Below the pieces are notes generated by a model. It did not search any database. It was not told the origin of the DNA and was given only the letters and a program-made list of their open reading frames with translations. The position numbers and the translations under genes are program-made. A stretch of DNA of 64,000 nt from Sipunculus nudus. Its lineage: Eukaryota; Annelida; Sipuncula; Golfingiida; Sipunculidae. Below are positions 23,101 to 32,589 of the stretch, in pieces. The stretch is from contig CM049310.1 of assembly GCA_026874595.1 (NCBI GenBank), positions 54,437,058 to 54,501,057 on the forward strand, in the 5' to 3' direction. Each line of letters begins with the position of its first letter. The first letter of the stretch is position 1.

Positions 23101-23836
23101 AGTTACCCATAAACCATGAACACAAATACATACCAGTATTTGGTCAACACTATTAACAGGTCTGTACCAGTCTCCTCTGATCTAACCTGCAATCCCAAGT
23201 TTAATTTATCTTCCTTAGCTCTGTCTATCTCTTTATAAAATGGCAGTTGTTGTAACCTTTATATCCTCGACTTGGCGGAGAATCAACAACTAAACATTGA
23301 AACGACAATTCAATACAACATTAAACAAAATATAAATGGTTCAATACATATTCCATGTATACATACACATGGTGTACAAATGTATACATGCACAGCATAT
23401 AAAGATACACGTGCAACCTTACCTGATAAATGCACCTTGTTACATATACACATTTATTTACAAGCAAAATTCTAATGAACCCCTAGGATTAATAGAAACT
23501 TTCTATCCATACAAGTTTCATATGTAATAGACAATCTATTGTGTCCTCTGCCTTGAAAATCAGTTTTAACACATTCATACAAAAATAAAATGTTTTGTTC
23601 ATGAATGTGCAAATTCACATACAGATCTATCTAGTATATTTAAGAACATATTTTCACCCCTAATATTGTTGAAATAAGCACTGATTTCAATATTAAAAGT
23701 ATCAGTTACCTATAAAGACAAAGAATTCATCACTGTCTGCAGCGTTGCAAAATCCTAGTACGAACAGATGGGTAAATAACATTCTCGAATTACCCTCAAC
23801 AACAGTTAACATAGGATTTATTTCTTACCTCGCCAT
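10862..23836 (-). CDS. GS: Glutamine synthetase, cytosolic (class II), 7 coding positions with one duplicated
   Basis: GS catalyses ATP-dependent amidation of glutamate with ammonia to glutamine and acts as a decamer. Coding exons on the minus strand: 23836-23829, 21377-21202, 19016-18855, 18004-17858, then 15188-15061 or 13689-13562, then 11941-11742 and 11150-10862. Every boundary has GT..AG, phases match throughout, and the total is 1110 nt, giving 369 residues. Visible motifs are the beta-grasp domain with WNFDGSS (D69), FGIEQEY (E140, E142), GTNAEVMP (E202), WEFQ (E209), GAGAHCNFS (H259), [16 protein letters not shown] (E311, R325), SIRIPR (R330) and LEDRRP (E344, R346). All are offset by +6 from human residue numbers. 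There is no targeting peptide, so cytosolic. The length matches animal GS (about 365-375). Confidence 0.95.
11151..11741 (-). other. GS intron 6
   Basis: Bounded by donor AG|GTTTGT at 11742|11741 and acceptor TTTTAG at 11151. An open frame on the plus strand inside it has no support as a gene. Confidence 0.8.
11742..11941 (-). CDS. GS: GS coding exon 6 (residues 208-273)
   Basis: The acceptor TTTACAG precedes 11941 and the donor is AG|GTTTGT after 11742. The exon starts in phase 0 with [10 protein letters not shown] (metal ligand E209) and contains the long helix [14 protein letters not shown] and [10 protein letters not shown] (H259, the second-site metal ligand). A Cys replaces the common Thr after this His. 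It ends in phase 2. Confidence 0.95.
12010..12356 (-). mobile_element. MITE family A, copy 1 (in GS intron 5)
   Basis: A terminal inverted repeat of about 30 bp: GGCC-A/T-run-'aaggtatggttctcagg' at the left and its complement ('gtgcctgagaa..acc', A/T run, 'gcc') at the right. The interior shares blocks such as 'tttgttatgtagtgctttta' with the copy at 53.8 kb and, inverted, with those at 56.7 and 59.7 kb. It is diverged. No coding capacity, so non-autonomous. Confidence 0.7.
12357..13561 (-). other. GS intron 5, remainder
   Basis: AT-rich intron sequence between the MITE and the donor of exon 5A (CAG|GTAGTC, 13562|13561). No other feature seen. Confidence 0.7.
13562..13689 (-). CDS. GS: GS alternative exon 5A (residues 165-207)
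   Basis: 128 nt, entering with two bases of Gly165 after acceptor TTCTTCAG and leaving in phase 0 at CAG|GTAGTC. It encodes GPYYCAVG, then [21 protein letters not shown], then [14 protein letters not shown], including metal ligand E202. It is the distal member of a pair with 15061-15188, with the same length and phases. Eleven residues differ (173, 174, 175, 177, 180, 181, 194-197, 206). Many codons for the shared residues also differ, for example 6 of the 9 codons of HYRACLYAG. Both copies therefore look old and selected. The MPAQ ending matches human GS. Confidence 0.92.
13690..15060 (-). other. GS intron between alternative exons 5B and 5A
   Basis: 1371 nt. It contains a C-run (about 14743-14757 on plus) and a duplicated block of about 50 bp at about 14436-14486 and 14570-14620, each with a potential hairpin (AAAAAGT ... 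ACTTTTT). These are candidates for control of exon choice, but nothing in the sequence proves a role. Confidence 0.6.
14436..14620 (-). repeat. Duplicated hairpin-forming intronic block
   Basis: 'catacttctaaaaaagttgc' plus the following 'caaaagactttttcttatt' occurs twice, about 135 bp apart, almost identical. Each copy can fold into a stem of 7 pairs (AAAAAGT/ACTTTTT) in the pre-mRNA. The pair sits between the two alternative GS exons. Confidence 0.6.
15061..15188 (-). CDS. GS: GS alternative exon 5B (residues 165-207)
   Basis: 128 nt. The acceptor is ATGTTACAG, with a weak polypyrimidine tract, and the donor is CAG|GTACAG. It encodes GPYYCAVG, then [21 protein letters not shown], then [14 protein letters not shown]. 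It keeps E202 and the complete fold segment, so both isoforms should be active. The ANKV and GIKV segments resemble insect GS, while the MPGQ ending is the form common in plant and yeast GS. Joining 5B to 5A would give a stop after 16 codons, and joining exon 4 directly to exon 6 gives a stop at the ninth codon. Only one of the pair can therefore be used per mRNA. Both copies share CAVG where most GS have CGVG. Confidence 0.92.
15189..17857 (-). other. GS intron 4
   Basis: AT-rich intron between exon 4 (donor G|GTGAGT at 17858|17857) and exon 5B. Scattered short open frames look random. No third copy of exon 5 was seen. Confidence 0.7.
17858..18004 (-). CDS. GS: GS coding exon 4 (residues 116-164)
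   Basis: The acceptor GTTACAG precedes 18004 and the donor G|GTGAGT follows 17858. It enters and leaves in phase 1. It encodes [12 protein letters not shown] and [12 protein letters not shown] with catalytic E140 and E142, then [15 protein letters not shown], the GS signature around the active-site mouth. Its terminal single G makes Gly165 with either alternative exon. Confidence 0.95.
18005..18854 (-). other. GS intron 3
   Basis: 850 nt, donor G|GTGAGA at 18855|18854, acceptor at 18006-18005. No other feature seen. Confidence 0.8.
18855..19016 (-). CDS. GS: GS coding exon 3 (residues 62-115)
   Basis: The acceptor TATTTACAG precedes 19016 and the donor is G|GTGAGA. The exon completes the N-terminal beta-grasp domain: [20 protein letters not shown] (D69 latch residue that closes the neighbouring subunit's active site), then the [19 protein letters not shown] segment and [15 protein letters not shown]. 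Phase 1 at both ends. Confidence 0.95.
19017..21201 (-). other. GS intron 2
   Basis: 2185 nt, AT-rich, donor G|GTAAAC at 21202|21201. No gene or repeat recognised. Confidence 0.75.
21202..21377 (-). CDS. GS: GS coding exon 2 (residues 3-61)
   Basis: Acceptor CTTTTTAG precedes 21377. It encodes [12 protein letters not shown], a helix with [13 protein letters not shown], then [18 protein letters not shown]. It contains an internal in-frame ATG (21364-21362) in an ideal context, GCCACCATGA, giving a protein 7 residues shorter if the first exon is not used. Confidence 0.93.
21378..23828 (-). other. GS intron 1
   Basis: 2451 nt between the short first exon and exon 2. No repeat or other gene was recognised, and the open frames here look random. 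Confidence 0.75.
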
Positions 23837-23900
23837 GGCAAGCAGTCAGAGACTATAAGTTATAGTATAACACTTCAACAACTCCGTCAAGACTGAATGA
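23829..23900 (-). CDS. GS: GS exon 1: 5' UTR and first 8 coding bases
   Basis: The exon ends at a perfect donor GAG|GTAAGA (23829|23828). Its ATG (23836-23834, context TTGCCATGGCG) encodes Met-Ala plus two bases and is in frame with exon 2, adding MARSAAT before the internal Met8. The transcription start is placed near 23895-23900 by the TATA box and a TCATTC initiator-like sequence. The UTR is about 60 nt. Confidence 0.8.
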
Positions 23901-23930
23901 CCCATAGGTAAAACAAGCCCTTATATACAG
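23895..23930 (-). promoter_or_regulatory. GS core promoter (TATA box and initiator)
   Basis: TATATAA on the minus strand at 23927-23921, about 27-30 bases upstream of an initiator-like TCATTC at about 23900-23895 and about 90 bases before the start codon. Spacing is right for a TATA-driven RNA polymerase II promoter. Confidence 0.7.
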
Positions 23931-25340
23931 TCACAAGCTGTGACACACAACAAACAGGAGAATGCCAGAGTTAAACCGTAAAATTTTATATACAAGCCCT
24001 CATAATGCAAATCACATGCGCAACAGGCCAAGAGTGCAAGGTCAAATGTACTCTGCATGTATTGTTAGGCATTCCTTTTCCCTGGACATGACAGGAGAAT
24101 GAACTGTATACTAAGCCTGTTAAATATTGAACAGACCCAACAGAAAATCCAGATTTAAGAAACAGTGAAGCTGCTTTGAAAGGGGGAATGTAATACCTAC
24201 TTTGTGGCCAACTGTTACTTAACACTGCCCTCACACTGACCTGGCATAGTGTAGCATAAGGCTTTTTATTAAGGTCATTGGAAGTTAAAGCTGATCTAAA
24301 GAAAAATACAAACCAGATTTCTCACAGTGACCAATCTGCAAGCAGTGGCAGTGCACAGAGCCAAAGTTTCTTTTTCCATTCTTATCCCTGTTCACACATT
24401 TTTGCCTACCCTTTGCAAAAATTATTTAAAATATTAATGTTTCACCTGTTCTGTAATATACTCTGTGAATACAGAATAATGCAACCATGTTATAATCAGA
24501 TAGAATAAGTTACTCTCTCTTTATCTCTCAGTCTGTAGATTTTTAATAATCCCACATGTATCCCACGTTTCAAGAATGCACAGTGCATAACTAGGTTTAT
24601 GACTGGTACCAAAATTAATGCCACCAACATAACTGTGAACAGTACTGAGATATTAACATGCATCCAAATGTAATAAAGAACTGGCAGTCAACAAATCATC
24701 TTCAGTTTTTTATCTGTCAATTACACTTTATCCTGCAAGTATGTTATCATACCAATTTAAACTGTTATTAAATGTCTAGCTCTGTCAACTGCGCAGTTCG
24801 ATATATGTGCAAGTGAGAAATATATGTAGTGTCAGCATATGTCAAACTCTCAAAGTACTCTGTGACACATGAACCGCCAGTGACACCAGCTGCACGTGCA
24901 GGTCTCACCCTCCACAACAATACCTGGCCCACTTGCATGGGAATTTAACAGATAAATGCTACACTTGTAGCTTATCAAATCTTATCTTTTGGAAACAGGC
25001 AAAACAATACTAAGCACAGAGTGAATGTTCTGAAACACAGAATTATATCAGTCACATTATTCTCATACACAGACACTTGCAAAAAGCTTTAAATTTTCAC
25101 AACTGACATCAGTGTGACAAATATTTTCAATGAAAATCAACTATTTAATTAGAAAATATATTTTTAAGACTTTGAAAAGTTTGACAGTGAAAACAACACA
25201 GAAAAGTTGCCTGTTAATGTTATAGGTCTTGACTAATTTTAGGATACATGTACATATATAAAAGTATAAACCATGACATTAGTTATACATATCATATTTT
25301 TTTACAAATTTTACAAGTTAGATGAAGGTTGTTCTCAGTT
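23931..25340. other. GS upstream region
   Basis: No gene recognised. A CCAAT on the minus strand lies near 24276. Further upstream is AT-rich with no identified element. Confidence 0.4.
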
Positions 25341-26098
25341 CTCAAACCAGTGTTGGCCTGTAAGAGCCACCCCTGGCTTTAACCGCTGGCTAAAGCCGGC
25401 TTTAGCCAGCCCGGTCAATACTTCACAAGTGGCCAATACTGGTTATTACTGGCTAATACTCCTCAACTGAATAAAAAAATGCCCAAAACCTAATAAACAA
25501 CAACAGTATTCTTTTTAAAATGTAATCATTGTTGTACAAGCTTGTTCATTGTACATTGTGCCAGGAAATACTTTAAGTAAATGATTTAAAATGACAGAAG
25601 GTCAGGGATTATGACACAAATAAGACAAATATACCAGTTTAGCAGTTTTAATGATAGAGTGAACCAAGGTTAACTTGGAGCAGTAATATGCATGCTTTTA
25701 ACTGTAAAGATTTATTTGTGGTACAAATGTTTGACTTGTCAAATGACATTATAGTTTGATGATAAATGTCACAAATAAGGTGCTTCACTGTGCCAGTCTC
25801 ATAAAAATCTCTCTGTGCCTGATAGCTGATTACCAACTTGGCGGCCTGTCACTAAATGTCACAGTTCATGTCCCACACCAAGGCCCAATATCAAAGCTTC
25901 GTACTGGAAACTCTTTGGTAATTAAAAGTTAAGATCAAACTTACAGCAATAATAAGCTAGAGTGGAGTTTAAGTCAAGGACAGACTGAAATGGACTCAAA
26001 ACTGACTCTGCTCAATTAATCTCCATCTCCATAGTCTCTGGGTTAACAACTAAACATCCTTTAATGATACAAGTCAGTATTGAAAACAAATTAACAAC

Positions 26099-27388
26099 TA
26101 GATATTTCTTGGCACCGCAGGTGCCATAGTATCCCCAAACAATTAATCCCCCCCTTTAAGAATAGGCCCCCCATCTTCAACAACAATTAATTCAGACCAC
26201 ACTCATAGAAAAGGTCACTCTTATAGAAAAGGTCATGACCCCAATTTCAATATATATAATCCCCTAACCTATGTCTATGTATATGCATAAATTGAAAATA
26301 ATCTGTCCATTAGTTTATGACTTATAATGCTCAAAGTACTGTTAAGTGGCAATGATGGGGTATTAAAAGGCATGAAAACAAGTAAAAGAATAACAGGTGG
26401 CGCTATCAGTTTCCGGTACATGACAACACTATCCAAGATCTTTGGTCAAGTTGATTTTTGGACCAATCAATGCATCCCTTATTGATATTTTAATGACTTT
26501 GTGTGATTTTCACCATATATGGCAATATTCAAGGTCAAGGCCACTCTAATAGGAAAGGTCATGACCCAAATTTATATATACATCATCCCATAACCCATGT
26601 CTATGTATATGCATAATATGAAAGAAATCTGTCTGATAGTTTCTGACTTATAATGCTCACAGTACTGTTAAGTGGCAATGATGGGGGTATTAAATGGCAC
26701 AAAAACAAGTTAAAGAATAACAGATGGCGCCACCTGTTTCCAGTACATGACATTACTATCCAAGATCTTCGGTCAAGTTGATTTTTGGACCAATCCATGC
26801 ATCCCTTATTGAGATATTAATGATTTTGTGTGATTTTCACTATATATGGAAATATTTAAGGTCAAGGCCACTCTCATAGGAAAGGTCATGACCCCAATTT
26901 AAATAAACATCATCCCATAACCCATATCTATGTATATGCATATGAAGAAATCTGTCCATTAATTTTTTACTTATAATGCTCACAGTACTGTCAAGTAGTA
27001 ATTTTGGGGGTATTAAATGGCATGAAAACAAGTAAAGAATAATAGGTGGCGCCACCAGTTTCTGGAACATGACAACCCTATCCATGATCTTCCATCAACT
27101 TGATTTTGGGATCGATCCATGGAAGATTTCTTGAGATATTTAAGAATTTGTGTGATTTTCCCCAAAGTTGGACCTATTCCAGATTAAGGACACTCTCCTA
27201 GTCAAGGTCATGACCTCATTTTTAATAGGCGTCGTCCTCTTACCCATATCTATACATATACCAAGTTTGGTAAAGATCTGTGAAATATTTTTTGAGTTAT
27301 CGCGCCAACAAGATTTATATGCAGCGGCGGCGGGACCGGTATGAAAACAGTATCCCCTTGCCTTGGTGCAAGGCTGAGAATTACACAC
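26099..27388. mobile_element. Tandem-core (pearl/Helitron-like) element
   Basis: The left end carries a hairpin, GGCACCGCAGGTGCC, followed by 'atagtatcccc'. The core is about 3.5 copies of a 323-325-bp unit ('tggcgc..', 'gtacatgaca', 'tccaagatctt' blocks start at about 26397, 26722 and 27045). The right end carries 'cagtatccccttgccttggtgcaagg'-type sequence with a second hairpin (CCTTG...CAAGG, about 27355-27372). Short hairpins flanking a tandem core are typical of non-autonomous pearl elements described in bivalves. Assignment is by architecture. No coding sequence. Confidence 0.6.
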
Positions 27389-28190
27389 CAGGTGACCCGG
27401 GCTCCATACTCAGCCTTGAATATGTTCTTACGAAATATCGTAGCGGTCCTTCTGATTTATCAGAAGGAAAGAATAAAAGAGTAATTAAGAATAAGATGCA
27501 GCTTAAACAATATTCACTCTACCTATATATCCTTTATATATCAGTTTCCATACATGTGGAGTCTCCTGTTTATGTTATATATGATATAACAGCATTTTAT
27601 CATGAAGAGAAGAGCAGTAGACCATCACTGACACAGCCATGTTGCTGAGGCATGAACTCTGGTCACCCATGGCCTGACCTGTGACCTAACCTCTGGTGTA
27701 CCAGAGTAATTTATTACTAATAAATCTATTAAAAAAATCTTATTTCATGAATAATACTTATGAGTAAATGATAATATATGGCTTTAATAAGTCCTTTATA
27801 AGTTTATGGCTATATCTTTTAAGGTTTTAACAAATTTGCCTATAGAAGTTATAGAAACAATATTTACTATAATTTATTTGGAACAATAATCAGAGGACTA
27901 CTATAAGGATTTACTATAATTTATTTGGAACAATAATCAGAGGACAACTTTTCTCATATCAATAAGGTCAAGGACAGGGTCATGTGACAAAAGAAAAACA
28001 TGACCGCATGGCAGGCTAAAAAAACCAACAGGAGTTAAATTCTTAACAATTTCCTTATAAGGGCACTTCTTCATAATTTATTTTTACTCCAAAACAGTTT
28101 ATTAGCCATTATTGGTAAGAAATTTGCTAAATTGCCTCCATTTTCTCTGTTTTATTTTGCAAATATACCAATATACCCCTGCTATGCTTT
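27389..28190. other. Non-coding, with a 46-bp direct duplication
   Basis: 'atttactataatttatttgg' plus the following 'aacaataatcagaggac' occurs at about 27867 and again at about 27909. Nothing else recognised. Confidence 0.5.
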
Positions 28191-28205
28191 TCCATAAGAG
28201 GATCC

Positions 28206-28272
28206 CCATAACTGAAATCTAATTTCAGTTATGAACCCATAACAAAGTATCCCCTGACTTTGTCTGGGGATA
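28206..28272. repeat. Two adjacent perfect hairpins
   Basis: CATAACTGAAAT-CTAA-TTTCAGTTATG (about 28206-28233) is followed by GTATCCCC...GGGGATAC (about 28247-28272). The second resembles the 'agtatcccc' terminal motif of the element at 26.1-27.4 kb, suggesting an end of a related element. Confidence 0.5.
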
Positions 28273-28680
28273 CAAAGATTATCAGGAAGCCATACAGTGG
28301 ATCAAGTTTGTGCTCAAGATCATATGAAGACTAACACAGTTTGGTCACATAACTGCCTCGCTTACACCTGTCCATCTAGTAACCACATGGTTCACTGCAC
28401 TAGTTAGTCCAGAATTAGGCTTTGTGTCGGTTAACTTATATTACAGCCACTATTTTAAAGCCCATTAAAAAGTGTAGCTTATGAATGGTTTATCAGATGA
28501 CCAATATATCACTGAAACTACTTTAAAGCCTGAGTGATAAAAAATATTGTATTGTCAGATTATCAGTTCATTTAACTGGTATTGACCAGTAACAGCCAGT
28601 ATTAACTGGCTTAAGCCGGCTAAAGCCACCGGCCTGGACAATATGAGTAAAAGCCGGCTTTTGGCCAACCCTGTCTCCAA

Positions 28681-29850
28681 CAAAATTATGAGATAGGGTC
28701 AAAGGGCCTAGCTTGCCCTCATTTTAAACTGAAAAATGAAAACAAACATTAAACATTTAAAATGAAAAAAAGAAACTAAATTGCATTATCTAAATACCGG
28801 AAGTTTCATATACACTTTCATAGAACACTAACACTAGTAACAGCTAAACCTGAGTCACATACACCTGTACACAGGACATGCATAAAAAATTGTCTAAAAA
28901 AAGGTGGTTGGAAGAGATGGGGGGGGGGGGGGGGGGGGATCTACTCTAACAAAGGAGTTTTGTACTTCTGAGTCTAACTATATTATTAATATTATAATTT
29001 CTACACAGATAACACTAATCTGATAATTTTCACATTTAAATCAAACTGAAACCACACAATTATGATGATACACATACAGATATTACTTTATATTTATTCA
29101 ATGAGGGTCACCAGTGACAATCACAGGGTCAGACTCGCCCGACCGAGTTTGGGCACATGCTTTTTTCATTTTTTGGTTAAACACGTTATAGTCCGTTTCA
29201 TCCCCTCATGTCCACCTGTTTTTTGCTATGAAAATTTTTATTAGGTACATTTCAAGGGAAACAATTATAGTGTAGAGGAGAGGATTACAGAACCTAATTT
29301 TCAACTAGGTAACTAAATTCCAACCTTATGCCATATTTGAGTAACATAATTTTCTGAAAATATGAGAAATCAGTCTACATTTTACAACATATCAGACCCA
29401 CTTATGGCAGTCAAGGTCATTGGTCACATGCAAAAACAGCCTCAAATGACAGCTGCTGATTGGATAATCTCATGTAAACACTCTAAAAAATATAACCAGC
29501 TTAAACAAAGATGGCTACTTATGGAGGGACACACAATATCTGCCAGATCATGATAAAGAGACTAAAATGTTGTGAAACATGAACGGGGGATTTATTGTAA
29601 AATTCTAAACTGCCATATTAGGTTGTCACTTCCATATGTTGTTTACTTGGAAAATATTGGAAAATATAAACTTTTAAGTAAATCATCTACAAAAAACAGG
29701 TGGACAGCAGGTGGTGAAATGGACTATACCACAGACAACCACATCATCACCATATAGAGTCGTTAAAGAACAATAAATACAGACTCTTCATGGATTAGCT
29801 GCAAAAACCGATGTATGAAATACTGATAATATATATAATGGTAACTGTCT
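28681..29850. other. Unassigned stretch with poly-G tract
   Basis: A run of about 20 G occurs at about 28919-28939. The rest is AT-rich with no recognised gene. Confidence 0.4.
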
Positions 29851-29855
29851 CACCT

Positions 29856-30012
29856 GTTGTACATAGGTAAATATGATGATTATAAATTAAAAACGACGAT
29901 CAAAGATGGTCCATACGTCGTGTGTAGCCAGTGCGGTTCCCAGCCCTGTCGATAAAGGAAGAGCACAATCGCTGCTACGTAGCCACTGTCAGCTGATTGC
30001 GTCAGCTGGTCA
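29856..30012 (-). promoter_or_regulatory. Candidate upstream promoter and non-coding first exon (minus)
   Basis: A strong donor ACAACAG|GTGAGACAG at 29856|29855 on the minus strand follows about 110 nt without long open frame. Just upstream is a perfect inverted repeat, CAGCTGA-TTGCG-TCAGCTG (about 29990-30008), followed by TCATGTGAC (an E-box variant). This could be an alternative 5' UTR exon of GS, 6 kb upstream of its TATA promoter, splicing to exon 2 where the internal ATG would be used. No transcript evidence is available. Confidence 0.25.
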
Positions 30013-30680
30013 TGTGACCTATTTACATGTGATCAGGGCGTGCTCCTGCCTCTGCTTGGGTGTGATCGCTTAGAAATAAGGTAGCTCTTGGTTCGTTTTT
30101 TATGCCTCGCACAGGCACGGGTTCGAGGTTATGCATTCAGAAAAACGGATTCTCACGTGATGTAGACCTACATTAGTTTGATATTTATTCAGAGAATAAC
30201 TACATCGCGCGTGAAATTTTCACCAGGTTCAGCTCGGTGCTCAACAGTAAAATCAACAGAATTTTGCTCAGGCTACCGGGGGTTCAGTAGGCCTATTTTT
30301 AGAAATTGAGCTTAGAGATGAAATTTGGATAATTAGGCCTAAATATTAAAATCATTGTATAACATAATAATTAAACTAAATATCGTAAAAAAGTAGGGCT
30401 ATTTTAGAACCAGGCCTAGGGCGTAGCCTATTATTAATCTTCAGATATCAATTAAAACTGCAATTTCATAAATCAGCCTTAAAATTTTTTATCGGCTGAT
30501 TTTACGCGCCTTTAAGTTTAATAATTACCTTAGTTTCCGGTATATAATAAACTGAAGTAAAAAAAGCTAGATATACAGCCCTAATAGTAATACTAATAAG
30601 CCTAGCTATTTGCAAGTGTTTTTAAAACACTAAAAATTCCAAATTAGCTAGCTAGGGCCTAGACCACGCGCCAGGGTATT
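30013..30680. other. Unassigned AT-rich stretch
   Basis: No gene or repeat recognised. Confidence 0.4.
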
Positions 30681-30682
30681 CA

Positions 30683-30882
30683 GGGGCGGATCCAGGATTT
30701 AGAAAAAGGAGTGGTCCAACCCTGGGTTACTAGTAAAAAGGCCTATAAAATGCCCTCAAGTCCGTAAAAGTGGTGTTCAGGTCGCAAAATTTGGTCTGAA
30801 ACCCTTGCAAAAAAATAAAGTTGTAGTGACTAAAAAAAGGGGGGGGGGATGCGGACCCCCTAGACTCTTCCAGTGGATCCGT
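30683..30882. mobile_element. GGCGGATCC-ended MITE (family B), copy 1
   Basis: Starts 'ggggcggatccaggattt' and ends 'cagtggatccg', giving short inverted ends around GGATCC. It has an internal poly-G run and shared blocks such as 'tcgcaaaattt.gtctgaa'. Related segments occur at 41.3-41.4 kb and 54.98-55.19 kb. Confidence 0.6.
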
Positions 30883-31590
30883 TTCTGGTACCCATGCATA
30901 TTAATAATTAAGGAAGAAAAGTAGGGATACATACATTTATAAATTATGAAAAAGAGCACAGTTAAGATGTTAACTGACCTTAATTAATTGATGACCCCCC
31001 CCCCCCCCCCCCCCCCATTCGACCCTTTCCATTTGATGTAACCGGTCTCATCCAACGTTCTGTGAGTATAGGTCTACGTACAGACCCGGTGCATGAGCAC
31101 ACTAACTTCGTTCCATTGTTTTGGTTAAAATATAGGTCACCGGGATGCTCGCACGTCCACTTGTTCTCCTGTCTTCGTCATTTTATAGAAATCATGAATA
31201 CAGCAATGACACGGGTACATATTTATATATAGGGCCTACGTCTTAGACTCGTAACCCATGAATTGGGGTAGGCCTACGTACAATAAATACATATATATAT
31301 ATATAGGGGTAACTGCTAATATTAAGGACCTGTCACAGAAAAAATCGAAATTAGGTAAATATTGTGCTCATTTTCCCCACTAATTTTTATTAGGGGGGCC
31401 TATAATTACACAAACACGCATGTATGTATGTATAATTAAAAATCTTCAGAGCTTTTTAGATTGACGTTGAGGAGCCTGAAAATGGTGTCTTTATATGCAC
31501 ACTACAGCTGGATTTCTGTGGGAGGCCCAAACTCACAGAACAAAATAAAATTTGCACATTTATAAACTTTAATATTTAATCCCTCCCTCT
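30883..31590. other. Unassigned stretch with poly-C tract
   Basis: About 20 C in a row at 30996-31016. No gene recognised. Confidence 0.4.
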
Positions 31591-31611
31591 CCTCTTTAGG
31601 GACCCGGAAAT

Positions 31612-31998
31612 ATGCAACAGAATGCACCAGAATGCAGTCAATCTACAAAAGCACCCTGTCGACACCCCAACCCCCATGCTGTTGCTGAGTTCTTATCTTC
31701 AAATCCTGGATACCCCACTCGACATCTTTTGACCATAACAGGACCTATATATATTTGGGACGCCAATAAAAGGACCTTTATAATGCTTTGTTTGTACAGC
31801 TGTTACAGGCTCGGCCTGCATTTTGAACACTTGCGGGGCCAAGGGGATGATCAGCTTATCAAGCAACAAACAGCGACATCTGGGAGCAAAATTAGCTACC
31901 ATTTTTTTATGCAATTCAAGATGCTCGAGCTGTTTCCTCAGCAAAAGATTCGATATGACCTAGCTTTCTTTGTCTTTATTGACGAGTCAATAGGTTAA
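31612..31998 (+). other. Open frame of 128 codons, function unknown
   Basis: The frame runs from ATG at 31612 to TAG ending at 31998, just downstream of a pyrimidine-rich tract and 'tttag'. The product is not a family I recognise. It contains a hydrophobic 'TFIMLCLYSCYRLGL' stretch and ends in 'FVFIDESIG'. The 'aatgcaccagaatgca' phrase at its start looks like dispersed-repeat sequence. Most likely repeat-derived. Confidence 0.2.
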
Positions 31999-32589
31999 TT
32001 GAACGCTATTTTGTCTCCTTTTACATCTTTACAATAAAACCTATTTTCAAATTGTGTTGCAATCTTGCAGATTTCACAGAAATACAACTTATAAGATATG
32101 AACAGTTAAACACACATCTGTGCAAATTGTAGTGGTGCAATTTTTTTTTATCCGCTTAACCTATCCATGTATAATGATTTTCTTTATTTCATGCTGAGTT
32201 TGGCATGCCTTATAGCTGTTTGCCGGTGTATGTTAGCTGCTAAACTTCTTCATGTTAGTCATCCGAACTACTCAGCTGAACTATACTCAATACGTGTTAC
32301 TGAATGAGAAGCCTGTAGTTAGGTGTGCGTAACAATAGTTTGGACCTTACATTGCTTTGTTAACTGTACAGCAAGGAAAACATTTCACTTTGATCCTGTT
32401 TATGACAAAAAAAAACTACTGAGTTTGTATAGAAGGATCTGCATTTTTTTTCTCAAATTAGACTAAGCTTCCACTACCTGTAGTCATGGACCAAAATAAA
32501 TCTGACCAGTTCTGTAGCTTATTAGAAAAATTTGCAGAATGCCTTTGTGAAAATTAAAGAAAAATATTTCTAATGACAAACCTGTGAGA

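Larger units (their letters stand above)
25345..28680. repeat. Region bounded by inverted GCCGGCTTTAGCC-type repeats
   Basis: At 25345-25460 a block with 'gctggctaaagccggcttta' and 'ccaatactggttattactgg' appears. At about 28570-28680 the reverse-complement arrangement is found ('aactggcttaagccggctaa', 'gtaacagccagtattaac'). The two ends are inverted relative to each other about 3.1 kb apart and enclose a tandem-core element. They may be the ends of one element or two independent copies of a small repeat. Confidence 0.4.
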
